Assembly (NCBI RefSeq): GCF_037975245.1
Contig: NC_092581.1
Coordinates: 14,289,303-14,353,302 of the forward strand
Length of the DNA stretch: 64,000 nt
Direction: 5' to 3'
DNA from: Apostichopus japonicus
Taxonomy: Eukaryota; Echinodermata; Holothuroidea; Aspidochirotida; Stichopodidae
Under the pieces are notes generated by a model. The model saw only the letters and a list, made by a program, of their open reading frames with translations, had not been told where the DNA came from and made no database searches. The position numbers were made by a program, and so were the translations under genes. Below, piece by piece: positions 37,976 through 64,000 of this stretch (positions are counted from its first letter, which is position 1; each line of letters starts with the position of its first letter).

Positions 37976-39704
37976 ATGCACATCATAGCAGCTGTTCAAT
38001 ATTTATACAGTATACTAACTGTACAAATAATACTCATCTATCTACTTGACAACACACACTGGGTAAACCGTGAAAAAGTCAGATAGTTACCACTGTATTA
38101 CACTGCAGTACAGTATGAGCTATGCTGGTACTACCAAACACTGATAAAAAACTAACAGATGTGCTTCCATGATTTAAGTGCTTTTTTTATAAGAAGTCGA
38201 ATGGATTGGAAAGTGAATGAATGGTGGAAACAAGGAAGATTATATTGTAGCTCAGTCGACAGTGTTTATCAAAATGAATAACAAAATGGCTACTGCGAAG
38301 GACTCTGAAATAATTGCACATACATGTCTGAGGGGATGAAGGTTACTGTGTACACATTTCAGAAGGAAATGGTACTACAGTATGTACAGTTATGAAAGAG
38401 TGTACACAGAAAAGGAGATTGGCATCATTGTATACCCCCAGTCTGCCTACCTGACTTTATGTGGCCCCTGTATTATTACAGAACGATCCATACACAAGAT
38501 GTATTATGTTATCTGTCGAAAGTGGCTTGTAAGTGACTGAATGAAACTGTTTTGGCAGGATGTTTTAAATTATCTTCCTCTAGTCTAGTATTACCATTTA
38601 AATGACAAAAATATATTTCTGAACTCTCCTAAATTTAGCAATCAAGGTCAAGGCCTAGATTTTTTACGATTTTAGCCACCTGATACAGATTGCACGTGCT
38701 GAAAAAATATTCTGGCTATCATCAAGTTTTGGAATATTCAATATAAAAATGGAGAAAATAAAAAATATCGAGAGCAGGGAATAAGTTCATGTTCAAAGTT
38801 TGTTTATAGCTGTTTTGAAGGTGCTGAATTTTGAAATGTATAAAACACTACGGTTTCCATGTAAGAAAAATGCTATACATTGTTACACTATACTGTACAG
38901 TATGTCCCATTTGCATAGCTTCCTTCTGTACGATACTCTAACTGGATGAATTATTCTTGACTGCAAGCTTATATTTCAGACATCCTATAGGTTGTTACTT
39001 TAAGCTGAATCTTGTGATGAAAATGCTTAGCAACCATGACCGTAATGATTAACAATAACCATAAATGTATCATAGCATTTATCAAGTTAATACACAGAAT
39101 GTTCACAGTTTCTTGTTAATCACTTGCCTTTGCAGGTAGTGTGAAGATGGAATCATCAGTGTCCTAAGTGTGCGATATCATGCCACTGGGTTAACTGTGT
39201 ATTGTAATACTGGGAATTAGACATTGAACCCAGTGTAGATAGGACATGTCTACTCAACTGTACCATAGATAAAGACAAACAGTGTGTGTGTGCATGACAG
39301 TCAGTCTGTACATCTTGGGTAATTACTTCAAACACGATATCGACTCAATTCAAATATTCAATTATTGTAGTTGGAGAGGAGATTTATTGCTTGAGCGGTT
39401 GGTACTTGATGGGCACAGAAAGAGCTATTCATCGACATACAAGAATATATACTACCTGGGTGATTCCTTGATAAAGGGGTTTAATTAGTAATATAGTTCT
39501 ATTACAGTAACAAAGGTAATAAGGCAAAGGATCATAGAGTCCATGGCAAAGTAAAAGATCCTAATTTTTACTTTTCCTATAAATCACAATTTAGAAAGAA
39601 ATAACCTTTTCGGAGTTTGCTAATATTTCTATATGTTCAGAGTCAAATGTACCCACTAATTCCTGCAGAGTCATATTTCCCTCTGCTAGATGGGGATGGG
39701 GGTG

Positions 39705-39875
39705 CAGATTGCAGTGGCATGCACCACATTTGAAAGGGGACATGAGAGAGTTAGGGAGGTGGTGTGGATCCCAGTGGAATGCACTACATTTGAAGAGGAC
39801 AGGAGAAGGAAGGTGGTGTGTATCATGGTGGCATGCACTGCATATGAAAGGGGTGTGGCTGTGGGGCTATTGAAT
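39705..39875 (+). repeat. Three diverged ~57-bp tandem units
   Basis: TGGCATGCACCACATTTGAA, TGGAATGCACTACATTTGAA and TGGCATGCACTGCATATGAA, each followed by a GGTGGTGTGGAT-like block. They lie immediately before the hAT-like MITE. Confidence 0.75.
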
Positions 39876-39906
39876 GCGACTCCCATGTGAAAGGGGGGTT
39901 CTGGAC

Positions 39907-40246
39907 CAGTGGCGGAGCTAGGGGTATTGGTCAGGAAGGATGAGAATGGTCTGTAGGGGCGCGTAGCGTACAGAATTTTTTTGAGTAAAGATATTCCCTA
40001 GATCGCCGGAAATGACCCTTTCTGGGCCTGGCTAATTTGCAGATTAACGAAGAATAAATAGGTGTCATCGCCAAATTACACCAACAAAATGTGACAAATG
40101 TCAATAGGTAGATGAGAGCGCAATAAAAAAGTCAATAATTGCGAATAAGTAAAAAGTGGTAAAGAGCTGAAAAGGGCGCCAGCGGTCCATTTGAGTCCGT
40201 CAGGGGGGGCATTCGCCCCCCTGACTGTATGGATGCTCCGCCACTG
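39907..40246. mobile_element. Non-autonomous hAT-like MITE (340 bp)
   Basis: 12-bp terminal inverted repeats CAGTGGCGGAGC and GCTCCGCCACTG. Flanked by TTCTGGAC (39899-39906) and TTCTGAAC (40247-40254), an 8-bp target duplication with one mismatch; 8-bp duplications are typical of the hAT superfamily. A subterminal palindrome GGGGGGCATTCGCCCCCC lies at about 40205-40222. No transposase frame. Confidence 0.8.
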
Positions 40247-42949
40247 TTCTGAACCTCTGCAGGTTTTTTTCCAGGTAAAAGTTTGACATCAAATTGTGCA
40301 ATCTGAGGCAAATTTAGACTACAAATTAGATCAAAAAGAAAGGTTAGAAACTGTTAATGAATACTTTTGAATTCTGAAAAGATCTGCCGACCGAACCTTT
40401 CCTCCCAAACTGACACTAGAGGTGGGTGACCATTGCCCCCCTCCCTTGGCTCCCTCTTAGACATGCCACTGGCAGATTGGAGGGATGAGCAAGTTGTAGG
40501 CAGAGGAAGGATGTTTAATAGCAATATTAGGCAATCTATCTAAACATAAATCCTAAATAGACCAAGAAAACCCAGGTTGGTTGAGATGAGCAACAGGATG
40601 TTAGAGTCTTTAAGATTTTTGAAGAAAAAGGAAAAGAACAAACAACAAAAGGGGGCTTAAGAATGAAGGGATGTTAACAAAGGGAGATCAAATATCTTGA
40701 TAACCATCTAAAGACAAAAACATCACATCAAGTTCTTTATTAATTCAATACACATTTATTAGAAGTTTTAATTGCTACGTGGCAATTTTATGAAGGCTGG
40801 GACAATCTAGGTTTGTTTTTGGAAACAAAGCAAAGATGGTATCCTTTCTGTACCAGATTAGTATACAGCAGAATGGCGTCTTTACCGACAAATTTTTGAA
40901 TCAATGGGTGGAACGATTTAGCAAAGTTTAGCAAGCAAGCAAATTGGGATCAAAGTCTCTTATTTAACCAGTTGGTATGTTCCATTTATTTAATAGCCTG
41001 GGTATTTTGCAGCCAAAATGGTTGTTTGTCATTGTTGACAAAACACTTGACTGCTATAATTGTGTAAACTCTCCTTCTTGCAAAACTTCAAATCAATTAA
41101 AATAACTTTAATATGGGAAATGAAATGTCGTTCTCAAATAACTTGAGAACAACAATCAGGTTTGTTGCTGTACAATTATAGGTTAGTGTATGCATCAAAT
41201 AGGCCTAAGTCTATCCACTAAACCTCTTCAGTTTCCACATGAACTCATGCAGAAAGTTACTGAAGTGTATTTAGCAGGTTTTCACGTTATGCAAACTGAA
41301 GTTCTATCTGCCTTTCACTGGCACATAGATGTTCTATAGATGTTAGGCTTTAGTAGTATTATTACTGGTTAATGTTAAACTTGTTCTGTCATTCAAATGT
41401 GACTAGCCTAGGGCAGTTCATTATCTTTGAGATGTTATCTTAACACTAACAGTAATCTAGCAACTACTGAACTGTCTTCTGCCTTACATTTAGATATTCT
41501 GAATAGCTGTATATTAGACTAAGTTAGCAGTTCACCGACTTTGACAGATACATATAACCAACATGCCTACGATATACCATGGCTTTGCGTAGCCCAGGCC
41601 TAAGTTAGGCTACTTTCAGTTGAGCCTAATCAAACGATAGACTTCATAAAACACAGTCAGCTCTTTCTCTTGTTATAATCAAAGGAATCGAATAGCTATG
41701 AATCTAAGAATATTGTGCCTAGATGAATTCCTCACCAACAACGGCACCAAAATAAACCAAGAAATGGCCAGGAAATTCTACGCCAACAACTTCCGAGATC
41801 ACTCGTAAATACCCGGTCACAGTTATCCGTGACCCTACGATGGTTAGCATACGTAATGAGTCACACAAGCCCAGTAACATTAGGCTAGACCACAGTCTGT
41901 ACAGTACTAAGCATACAGAAGATCGTAAAATCACGAACACGCACCGGTACCACCTGTTCCTCTGTTTACAATACAATTATTAATGATGACGTAATGGGTG
42001 GCAGTATACAGTTACAAAACGTTGCGATAAGCGGTAACGCCCATTAATTAAGGCTCACAAAATTTCACAATAGTGTTGGACAAAGAGTGGGCGTATATTC
42101 ATGATTTGATTACTCGAGAACAACACCATTTATGGTTAATATGCTTTACTATCCTAAATCAAATTTTTATATGACGTGCTAGGGCTGACGTATAAACCCA
42201 AATTCCGTGGCTAAGAATATGTTTCCCTTGTAGAGAATCGGGATACACACCTGACGATGATCAGTCTCGATGCAAGGGGACTGGGGTTGAGAGCGGATTA
42301 ATCGTTCGTTTCTTTGGTTTTCGTGCCCAGGTTCATTCTTGGGTGACTTTTCTTTAAACAAAAAGTTCCAAACTAATTGTAAAATAATTAAAACATGATT
42401 TCTAAAGAAAAACTGTTTGAAGAGATATATAGGCTAGGAAAGTTTTTGATCTAACACTTTCTGCGATTTCAAAGCCCTTATTTTCTTTCAGTCCGATAGG
42501 CCCCAAATTATAGCAAGCTATAATTGCTAGAAGTTTTCAAAAAGTACTTTCCTGGAGGTCTTTAATCTCCAAATTGTTCTACATTTTTAAGGAACATACA
42601 AGATGACTGAATGTCCCATTGAGGACAATTTCCTCGAAGGTTGTAATAAAAACAGTTTTAGAAATTTGACCAAAGGTGACCATATGAATATCTAGCATAT
42701 TTGGGGCCAATACAATAAACCTTTATATTAATGTCTAGTATAAAAGTACTAATAAATTCATATTCATATTGATAACTAGGATTATAACCAGAGTGCAAAC
42801 ATGCATTGTTGTTTCGATGATGTAACATGAGCAGTTTTCTACATTAATATGACGTAGCCTATTGTATAGTGAGGGTCCACAACCTACTTGATCTTAGAAA
42901 TACAGTGAAAAGCAGTGTGACGTGACGAACAATAAATTCGCAATGACAC

Positions 42950-43690
42950 AGGCTGTCCTGAAATGACCATTGACCTCAACAACAGGCTTCTTGTACTAAA
43001 TGTGATACATCAACATACTAAATATGACATCTGTCCTCGATGAAGTGTAAAACATGGTTTTCACAATTTGACCCCTGGTGAACTCAAACGACCATTGACC
43101 TCCGCCCACAACATTAGGCTTCTTGTACTCAATGTGGTACAATAACATACCAATATGCGATCTGTCCAAGCTTCCCTTGCGATATTATGTTTAGGAAGGT
43201 GCGTTAGTGTAGAGAGACAGGTAAAAAGGGAGTGAAATAAATGTTTGGCGATTGTTGACATCAAATGACAATTTACAATCCTCTAAAAGCAATAATAGGC
43301 TCTTTAAATTTGATATGGTACATAGACAAGCCAAATAGGAGATCTGTCCAAGATTTCCTTCTTGCAACATAATTTTTACCAGGTTTTGACAATATGACCT
43401 CTGATGACCCCAAATGACCTTTGACCTCCACCAAAAACTATAGGCTTCTTGTACCCAATGTGGTTCGTATACATATTAAATATGAGATCTGTCCAAGCTT
43501 ACCTTCTTGAGATATCGTCTTTACAAGGTTTTCACAATTTGACCCCTTCTGATCCCAAATGACCTTTGACCTTCACGAAAAACAATAGGCTTCTTGTACT
43601 CAATACACACCAAATATGAAATTGGTGCGACCTTCCCTCCTTCAGATATCATGTTTACAAGCTGGGCGTTACAAACGCACGCACACACAC
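42950..43690 (+). repeat. ~145-bp tandem satellite, about five units, with repeated TGACCTTTGACCT
   Basis: Units contain TAGGCTTCTTGTACTCAATG, a GATCTGTCCAAGCTT block, TTCACAATTTGACCCC and AAATGACCTTTGACCT. Perfect TGACCTTTGACCT (the DR1 nuclear-receptor element in reverse) is at 43415-43427 and 43560-43572; the other units are one or two bases off. Fragments of the family occur near 51140 and 63640. Ends in a (CA)n tract at 43680-43700. Confidence 0.8.
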
Positions 43691-44220
43691 ACACACACGT
43701 CATCATTTGAATTGAAAGGTTTGATTATCACTGAAACAAAAAACGTGACAAAAACAAAATTTGGGAATTGCAAACTAGGCTGTCAATTAAAGTTTTCGAA
43801 ATAAAGCATCCGCAAATATAGGTACTATACAATGTACACGGGGCGCCTCGAAATTTTGATGTATTACCTCGAATTGTTTAAGTAAAGGGTGATCTGAAAG
43901 TTTCGAAATTTCATCTCGAAAACATTGGCATTCCAACATGATATTGCGATATTATGTCCGAATATTTGCGCTTTTGCAGAGTCAAAGAATTTATCTCAAA
44001 TTGGTGACATTTGATTTCACAATTTTAAAGTAGTTTTACTGATAGCGGAAAATTTGACGTTTAATTACATAAATCCTAAATTTTGGGAAAAAGACTCGGA
44101 CCGGGGTTTTGTAGACTTGGGTAACTGCATTTAGTCTCCTAGAATTAACGTTTGTAGTGTGTCCTGAACGTTATACAATATTTTAGGGTATTTATTACTG
44201 TTGTTATGGGGTTGCTTTAC

Positions 44221-44340
44221 CTGTTGAGCAATTATCAAATGACGTAGTTCATAGACGTCAGTCGGTATTTCACGCCGTCTCCGTGCATCTTCGCGCGCGA
44301 TTGTCAGTCAGATGTCTTTACAACACCATTTGGAACAGTC
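44221..44340 (-). promoter_or_regulatory. MYO6: Candidate MYO6 first (non-coding) exon and CpG-rich promoter
   Basis: A CpG cluster (TCGCGCGCGA, ACGGCGTG) in an otherwise AT-rich window, followed on the minus strand by TGACGTC, TACGTCA and a donor CTCAACAG|GTAAAG at 44221/44220. It would splice to the acceptor at 33897. Inferred from composition and splice signals only. Confidence 0.3.
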
Positions 44341-45856
44341 CATCGCCTCTCATCGGCACTTATTCACCAAATTCTTACCCCGTTCCAGCGAGGGTCCAGA
44401 AGTGTGTACGTGTGTGGGGGGAGGGGTTGGGAGGGGGAAGGGGCAGGTTAAATTCCCACTTTCAACCCTGCACAAAAAAATATACAATAAAGTAGTGACT
44501 TGTACAACCCTACAAGGTAAAGGTAGTGGATCAAGTTCATTGGTGGTCGTCACGTCATCGTTAATGAACGTACAATAACAAACTAGGTATTCAGTATGTT
44601 CGTACGAAGTTACAGCAGAATATGATCACAAACGAGTCATATTCATTTGTACTATTTCGTACGAACATAACGCACTACTTTATTTAGCATAACTAATTTA
44701 AGAAAACCATGTTTATCGTTGTTTGTGTATTTTTGTACTAACGGACACGAACTATGGGGGGGGGGCGCAAGGATCCCGGCCCCACCACATGGGTTCGGCT
44801 TGCCGACTTGCAGGCTAAAACCCACCGCCATCCTTTTTAAAATCCTACATCTGTCTGTCGTTGGTATTGTTCAAGAAAAGTCGTTTCTAAACTTGTCCAC
44901 CTATTACAGTCGCTATAAGTTTTATTAATTACGTTTCTTTTGAATCAAGTCGATGATAAACTTAACTCGCCCTCCTCCTGCACCTTCTTTTTGACATGCT
45001 TCTGAAGTGATTTAATCTATATAACTGGCGCCTTAATTGACTTTTACCCCTTCTGGGTAACTTTTATCGTTGTTTTTAATTGCATCGTGTTACGTTCATT
45101 ATTTAGCATTTTGATTCGAGTTTTAGAATATACAGAAAGATTGATTTATAGACCACTCCAACCCACGTCTATCTTTTCTTTCATTATGACTCGACACCCT
45201 CAGGAATAAGAATTCATAAAATGTCTAATCCGTAACAGTACTTTGTTAGGTTGGCTGGTTATGGGATAGGTCTTTATCCTCAGTACATAATTGATAAATG
45301 TAATAACTGCAAAACTCCCCCCACCCCCACAGTATTATGTGCTCATACACATGTGTGACAAGTAGATCTAGCACATTACAGGAGCAAATAACTACTAAAT
45401 AACAAAAATCGGAATTAAAAACAAACAAAAAATAACGAAAAAATAAGTTGGTTTGTTTCTCTCTTTTATTTGTTTGGCATTTCTTAGGAAAAATAGGAAC
45501 CAAATCAGGATTGGAATTTTTCTCAAAAAAAAAAAAAAAAAAAAGGGAAAGAAAAGGAGAAGGATAAAAATTTGTTAATAACGAAGTACATTAGATAAAC
45601 TCACATCCATTTAAAACAACATCTATACTACAGATTAATTTCTTCTCTTTAATATTACTCTCCAATCAACTGCTGGTACCCCTCCCCAACCCCTGACCAC
45701 CCTCCCATCCTTTCCAGCATAGTCACCAGATTACAAATAAATAAACTTCTGCAACATATCATGACATTTTACTCAAAGAAAAGCATGTCGTCCGTTACAA
45801 ACAAACCAAACAATTTCAAGATTCCGTTGGAGTTGTCCCAACCCTAATAATGGTAT

Positions 45857-45897
<41 letters not shown>

Positions 45898-48800
45898 ATT
45901 GGATTCAGGTTCCACTCAACCCCATCCACCTCCATTCGATTCTAAACGGTTTCATACCACTCTTCAACTGACGTGATTTCTCTAGAACCGTTCGATACAT
46001 TTTAGTTTCCCCTTTTCCTTTACTCTCACACACGGACAAAAAAACAAAAATTAAAAACTGAATCATGCTGACAAAATTTTTGGTTCATATACAAATGATA
46101 AAAGATGAAAAATATTTCTTCGAGTTTTAAAGAATTTTTTTTTTTCTCTATTCACAAATTAAAATCTATTTATTATTCAAGACAAACAAAGGATTTCTAT
46201 TTAAAAACAGTAGCACTATTATTTCCATTATTTTATTTTCCAACTTTTTTGGTCACTTTTCAGCACAAAAAAAAATCAAGAAGTGAATCCATGAATGGCA
46301 CGTGAAGATATGTCAAAATACTTTGTACTCTCAGTGTACTCCTCATTTTGCATGATGTTGCAATAAAACTTAAAAATAGAGAAGAAATATGGGGGGGGGG
46401 GTGGTGTGTGAAAGAGGATGCACAAGGGGGGGGGGGGGAATGGTAAGTTGCCCATTAAAATATTGTCGATGGTAGCTTTTACAGCAGTCATCGTTAAACA
46501 AGTCCCTTTGTCTTTTTCCTTTGTTTCTTTCTTTTCTCCTTCAGACTTACAAAATGAGGAAAAATAATTTCTTTTCTTTTTCTGAGGATCGAAAAAAAAA
46601 GTGATAACTGATTTTTTGATTTTCAAAATCTGAAAGACAACCAAACCAACACTTCTATAAAAGAAAACTGTTACCACCGACAACCTCCACAAAACTATTG
46701 GAGGGCATCTGCTACTAAGTAACATAAAAAACATTGAATATTAGATCAAAAGTTTGTAGCAAGTTAAAAGGGGAGAAGATGGAAATAGTGGGGGCGGGGG
46801 AGGGGGGGGGACAGTGTTAAGTTATTGATTTCTAGAAAGAGAATTATACAACAGCCCAAATGACTTTGGCATTTCTGAGGGTTGCGTTAATATAACAAGG
46901 AGAACAGATAACTTTTCCTTTGACAGAGCGGTGAGTAGATTTCAACGTCCAGACTAAAGCCAAGAGGTGGTAATAATCACAGGGTTGGTTCAAGAAATAG
47001 AAAGCAACTCATTTACTCATGATAGATGACCAAAAAATTGAATGAGATCACATTTTACCAAATCTCCATCAACTGAGAATGAGGCAAGAAAAAGATGAGA
47101 AACACTGCTGGAAAATATCATTTTATGGGCAAAAACTTAGGAAATAATGATACACTAATATGCACAGTCAAACAGTCTGTAGAATGTAGATGATTTCAAA
47201 CTGGTCGCAAGATTTATGATGCCATTGCCGAGTGCGCTACAGAGGGCTCTTTGTCCCAATCGTATCTACTGTCGGTATCTGATATTTCTAACGACCTCCA
47301 CGGAGATCTATTTTAATTAATATTGTCTATAATCTGAAAATAGTAAGTACAGATAAACAAATGACATCTCAAGACTAGCTATGACTTTAAAATTATTAAC
47401 TTGATGTTAAAATTAAATATTAACTTGTGCTGATAAATATTAAAATTCAGTCCTGTTTAGACTTAAAACAGATTTATCTTTTACCTAACCATCCCCCCCC
47501 CTCTGCTCCCACCAACTCCTACCCCACCCACTTTGTGCCTACCCTGTTCCTGAAAATGGCAGTGACGATCTCTACATATAGTCTAAACCTTTTAGCACTT
47601 GAAAACAAAGCTTTTTCATAACACCTTACTACAAAAAAATAACTCGTAATGCTGACACTTTTAGCTGAAACTGACAATATTAACACATGTAGCAACACAT
47701 ATCAACACATTGTAGGTATTATTATTATTCACTATTTCCTCTCCATTATCAAAACATTTCAACATCTCCTTGTTGACTCAATTTTTGACATTCAACATGG
47801 TTACTGGAACTAGTTCCTCACCTCTCAAACTAGTCATCGACTTAATAAAAAAAAAAATGACTCAGAAGACAAGCTGCACAAAAACTGGTTTGTGTAACGA
47901 GAAATGGGAGGGTAACTGAGGGAAATGCTCAGAGTATCATGGTAAAAATGCACTTCTCTTGGGCGGGGGGGGAGGGGAATTGTCATATGATGATGATTTC
48001 TGTCCCCGAGTAATGGCTACATGAAACCAACCACCAGACTAGGATTACAGGAAAACTTGTTCAGATAAATTGTAACGGTGAAAACATTAGTAAATCGAAT
48101 CAATTTGTGACGGAACCCCTAGCTTTATACCCCATTACATCCATTAGTAAAGACTATTGCTAATACTGCCATATGGTTATGTAGCACTCTCTAAGAAACA
48201 GATATAAATATGCCAAAACAAGGCATTCTGTTAAAGTAATGAGTATCGAGTATCATTTCAAGTACAAATTTTCTGCTCGGCAAATGTGCTGTGATGTTCT
48301 TTACCTTTGTTGATTATCTACCAGCCAAATATTTATTTACCAGCCATTCTTTTAGCGTCGATAAACAGGTCTGAATAAGAGAGATGTTCACAGTCTCCTA
48401 AAATGTCTGAAGTATGAAAATTACGTCTTGATAGGAGAATAATAAACAGGCCTGGAAGGCAATTATTTTACCATGCTTAGCAGCCCCATATATATAGTCA
48501 TGTGGTAGAAGCTTTCCGATTTATGATTGTAGCTCATTTTGGATATTTGTTTCTTGAACTACAATCTGTACAAAGAATCGCAGGAATATTGATTAGCTCT
48601 TTTCTACTCTGCCAATGCATTGTTTTTTTGCCTTCTAGTTTTAACTCTGGCAGTTAAATCAAACCCATGAAGAAAACAGGATTAAAATCTGACCCATTCG
48701 TAACCTTTCATTGAAATTGCCTGTCATAATCTTTACTGCACGAGGAATAGATGGATATATATTTATAAACCGTTACTTTACAAGTCTTCTCTTCAAGGTC

Positions 48801-50301
48801 GTAAAATGTTAATTTGACAATCTGGCAGTGACTGTGGTTCATATCTTTTTAACTACAAATAATCCAAATCTGAAAAATGAGATTTGTGATGATAAAAAGT
48901 TGACATTTTCACAAAGTATGTCTTTGACCAGCGGGCAGATTGGGGTCAAACATTGCTACCAGCACAAACGATTCAACCGGCGGCATTTGGGCTTGAAACA
49001 GGATGCGCACTCAGGAGAAACTTCAACCTTACACCACCAAGAGTAAATCGTCAAATTTGACCCAGCAGAGAGGGTAACCCTGTAGTCCAATCTGCTACTT
49101 GGTCCTAACCCTAAAGTTGTTTCATAGATGTGTCGTGATCATGAATAGTACACATATTGCTTGTCATACTAAGTTTTCTTCGTACGTATCCGATAGATGC
49201 CAAATGTGTTGATTCTCGAAAATTTTGATAAAGTTGAACAGGTCGAAGAAAGATTAAAAAAAAAATTGCTCCATCAAATATTTGTGAAGAAGAATGAAAA
49301 GGGGGAAGAAGTACAAGACACAGATTCCAGATAATCCAAATATCAGTTTTGCAAAAGTAAACCATTAAAAAGTTAGAACAAACTTTACCAACATGATCAG
49401 CAAACAGTGGACATCTCTTTGCTCTGTGGAATCTAAAGTCCCTTCCCTCAAGACAACTCCTTAACTCACACAATATTTTTTTCTTTTTTTGGGGGGAAAA
49501 ATCGCTTGATGTAGTATACAGACATAACTAATTTACGTACAAATACTTGTTCAGACTTCGTTTTTTCAAGACCAATCAGGATAATTTTTTTGGTTTCTCC
49601 TTGATTTAATGATACGCAAGGTACATTCGCCCTGGACCCCCCATTTTGGGGGGGGGGTCGTTTCGAGTTTTGTATTTTATCTTCAACCGATATAGCTTGA
49701 CTAACACTCAGTACTGTATGAATCCAAACAAACCGGTCAAAAAATGGTACAAATTGTTGCTATCATAACAAGCTTAGAAATACTGCTCGGCAAACATTTC
49801 TCCAAAGACAAAGAAAAACTCCAAAAATTTGCACGGATCCAGTAGAACATTTATCACCTATACAGTTGTAACATTTTTCTTACTGCGTTTATCGACTACA
49901 TTACAAAGTGGAAGAATTGCGTACCGCAACCTAGGCTTCTATGAAAAGGTACAAAAACACTTTTTTTTTTCTTAAGGAAAAGGACCAAACACAGGATTCT
50001 ACTGGAAGGGGGTTGTTCGTACATCTATCCCTTTTTCTTCCTTCTAGAAAACTTCAGTTTTGGTCTCTGGAATTATTATTTACCCATTTATCTCTCTCTC
50101 TCTCGTTCTCTCTGTACTGCCATCCATGAGAATCAAACTGAGTCAGGTTCTTTTGATTTGGATCGAAGAAATCAGCTACGAATGTGACATCGTGGAATAA
50201 AGATTTGACGGCCTGGACAAAATTGAACCTTGCAGGCCTGAATCGCTAGGATTGGTCATGGTGCCTGGTCACATGATGGAGTATTGTATGTCACATGTTC
50301 T
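44341..50301. other. PICALM 3' UTR and/or intergenic region
   Basis: About 6 kb with no coding exon found. It includes a (TA)n tract at 45858-45896 and poly-G runs at 46391, 46425 and 46797. Minus-strand AATAAA candidates lie near 45465, 46165, 46225 and 48335. The 3' end of the clathrin adaptor transcript probably lies here, but I cannot choose the site. Confidence 0.5.

Positions 50302-64000
<13,699 letters not shown>

Larger units (their letters stand above)
33898..44220. other. MYO6 upstream intron and/or promoter region
   Basis: No coding exon was found. The stretch contains C-rich runs (34000-34060, 34385-34410), a SINE, a foldback MITE with a (TA)n tract, a hAT-like MITE and the 42.95-43.69 kb satellite. 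A possible non-coding exon end with donor CGTCAG|GTGTGT lies at 42251 on the minus strand. Confidence 0.5.

Noticed and set aside
37748-38086. Ile/Tyr-only open frames
   Set aside because: (TA)n microsatellite.
39690-39890. Open frame with CTTFERG-like repeats
   Set aside because: Three diverged DNA tandem units beside a MITE; frame is open on both strands and no other evidence for a gene.
42179-42361. Minus-strand open frame MFKEKSPKNEPG... with a CGTCAG|GTGTGT donor
   Set aside because: If spliced to the MYO6 acceptor at 33897 it meets a stop within a few codons, so at best it is a non-coding exon with an upstream frame.
48828-49046. Plus-strand open frame ending HSGETSTLHHQE
   Set aside because: Briefly resembles a zinc-finger linker (HSGE) but has no C2H2 pattern.

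Overview
This is an animal nuclear DNA window: AT-rich, intron-dense and full of microsatellites, minisatellites and transposon debris. It carries parts of two protein-coding genes, both on the minus strand. Protein similarity and the repeat types (tRNA-derived SINEs, a ~145-bp satellite, Penelope-like fragments) suggest a marine invertebrate, perhaps an echinoderm or another invertebrate deuterostome. The species cannot be fixed from sequence alone.

Gene 1 is a complete unconventional myosin VI (MYO6), from the start codon at 33853 down to the stop at 4253. I rebuilt it as 27 coding exons. Every exon has GT/AG borders and every intron phase matches. The exons sum to 3753 nt (1250 aa plus stop), close to vertebrate myosin VI. 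It has the P-loop at residues 151-158, switch I and II, the class-VI insert 2 ('reverse gear'), an IQ-like helix, an E/K/R-rich single alpha-helix region and the C-terminal cargo-binding domain. The start is supported by an in-frame stop six codons upstream and by an acceptor just upstream. A non-coding first exon should therefore lie further up; a CpG-rich candidate with a CAG|GTAAAG donor is at about 44.2-44.3 kb.

Gene 2 is the 3' portion of a PICALM/AP180-family clathrin adaptor. Its exons run from 63984 (continuing beyond the window) to a tiny last exon at 50302-50313. One of them is a 33-nt, phase-0 putative microexon. The two genes lie head to tail and both act in clathrin-mediated endocytosis. 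In human, MYO6 and the PICALM paralog SNAP91 both map to 6q14, so the linkage may be ancient.

Layout: 1-4252, MYO6 3' flank or UTR; 4253-33853, MYO6 exons and introns; 33854-44330, MYO6 upstream intron or promoter with SINE, foldback MITE, hAT MITE and satellite; 44330-50301, PICALM 3' UTR or intergenic; 50302-64000, PICALM 3' exons and introns.

The most unusual structure is in MYO6 intron 22 (8595-10446). About 18 tandem copies of a ~90-125 bp unit derive from the exon 22/intron 22 junction itself. Each copy keeps an exon-like piece, a GTATAT donor and a G-quadruplex motif; roughly half also carry AATAAA. It looks like a splice-site and poly(A)-site array between the motor/lever part and the cargo-binding part of the motor. 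I see no prokaryotic system, CRISPR array or phage.
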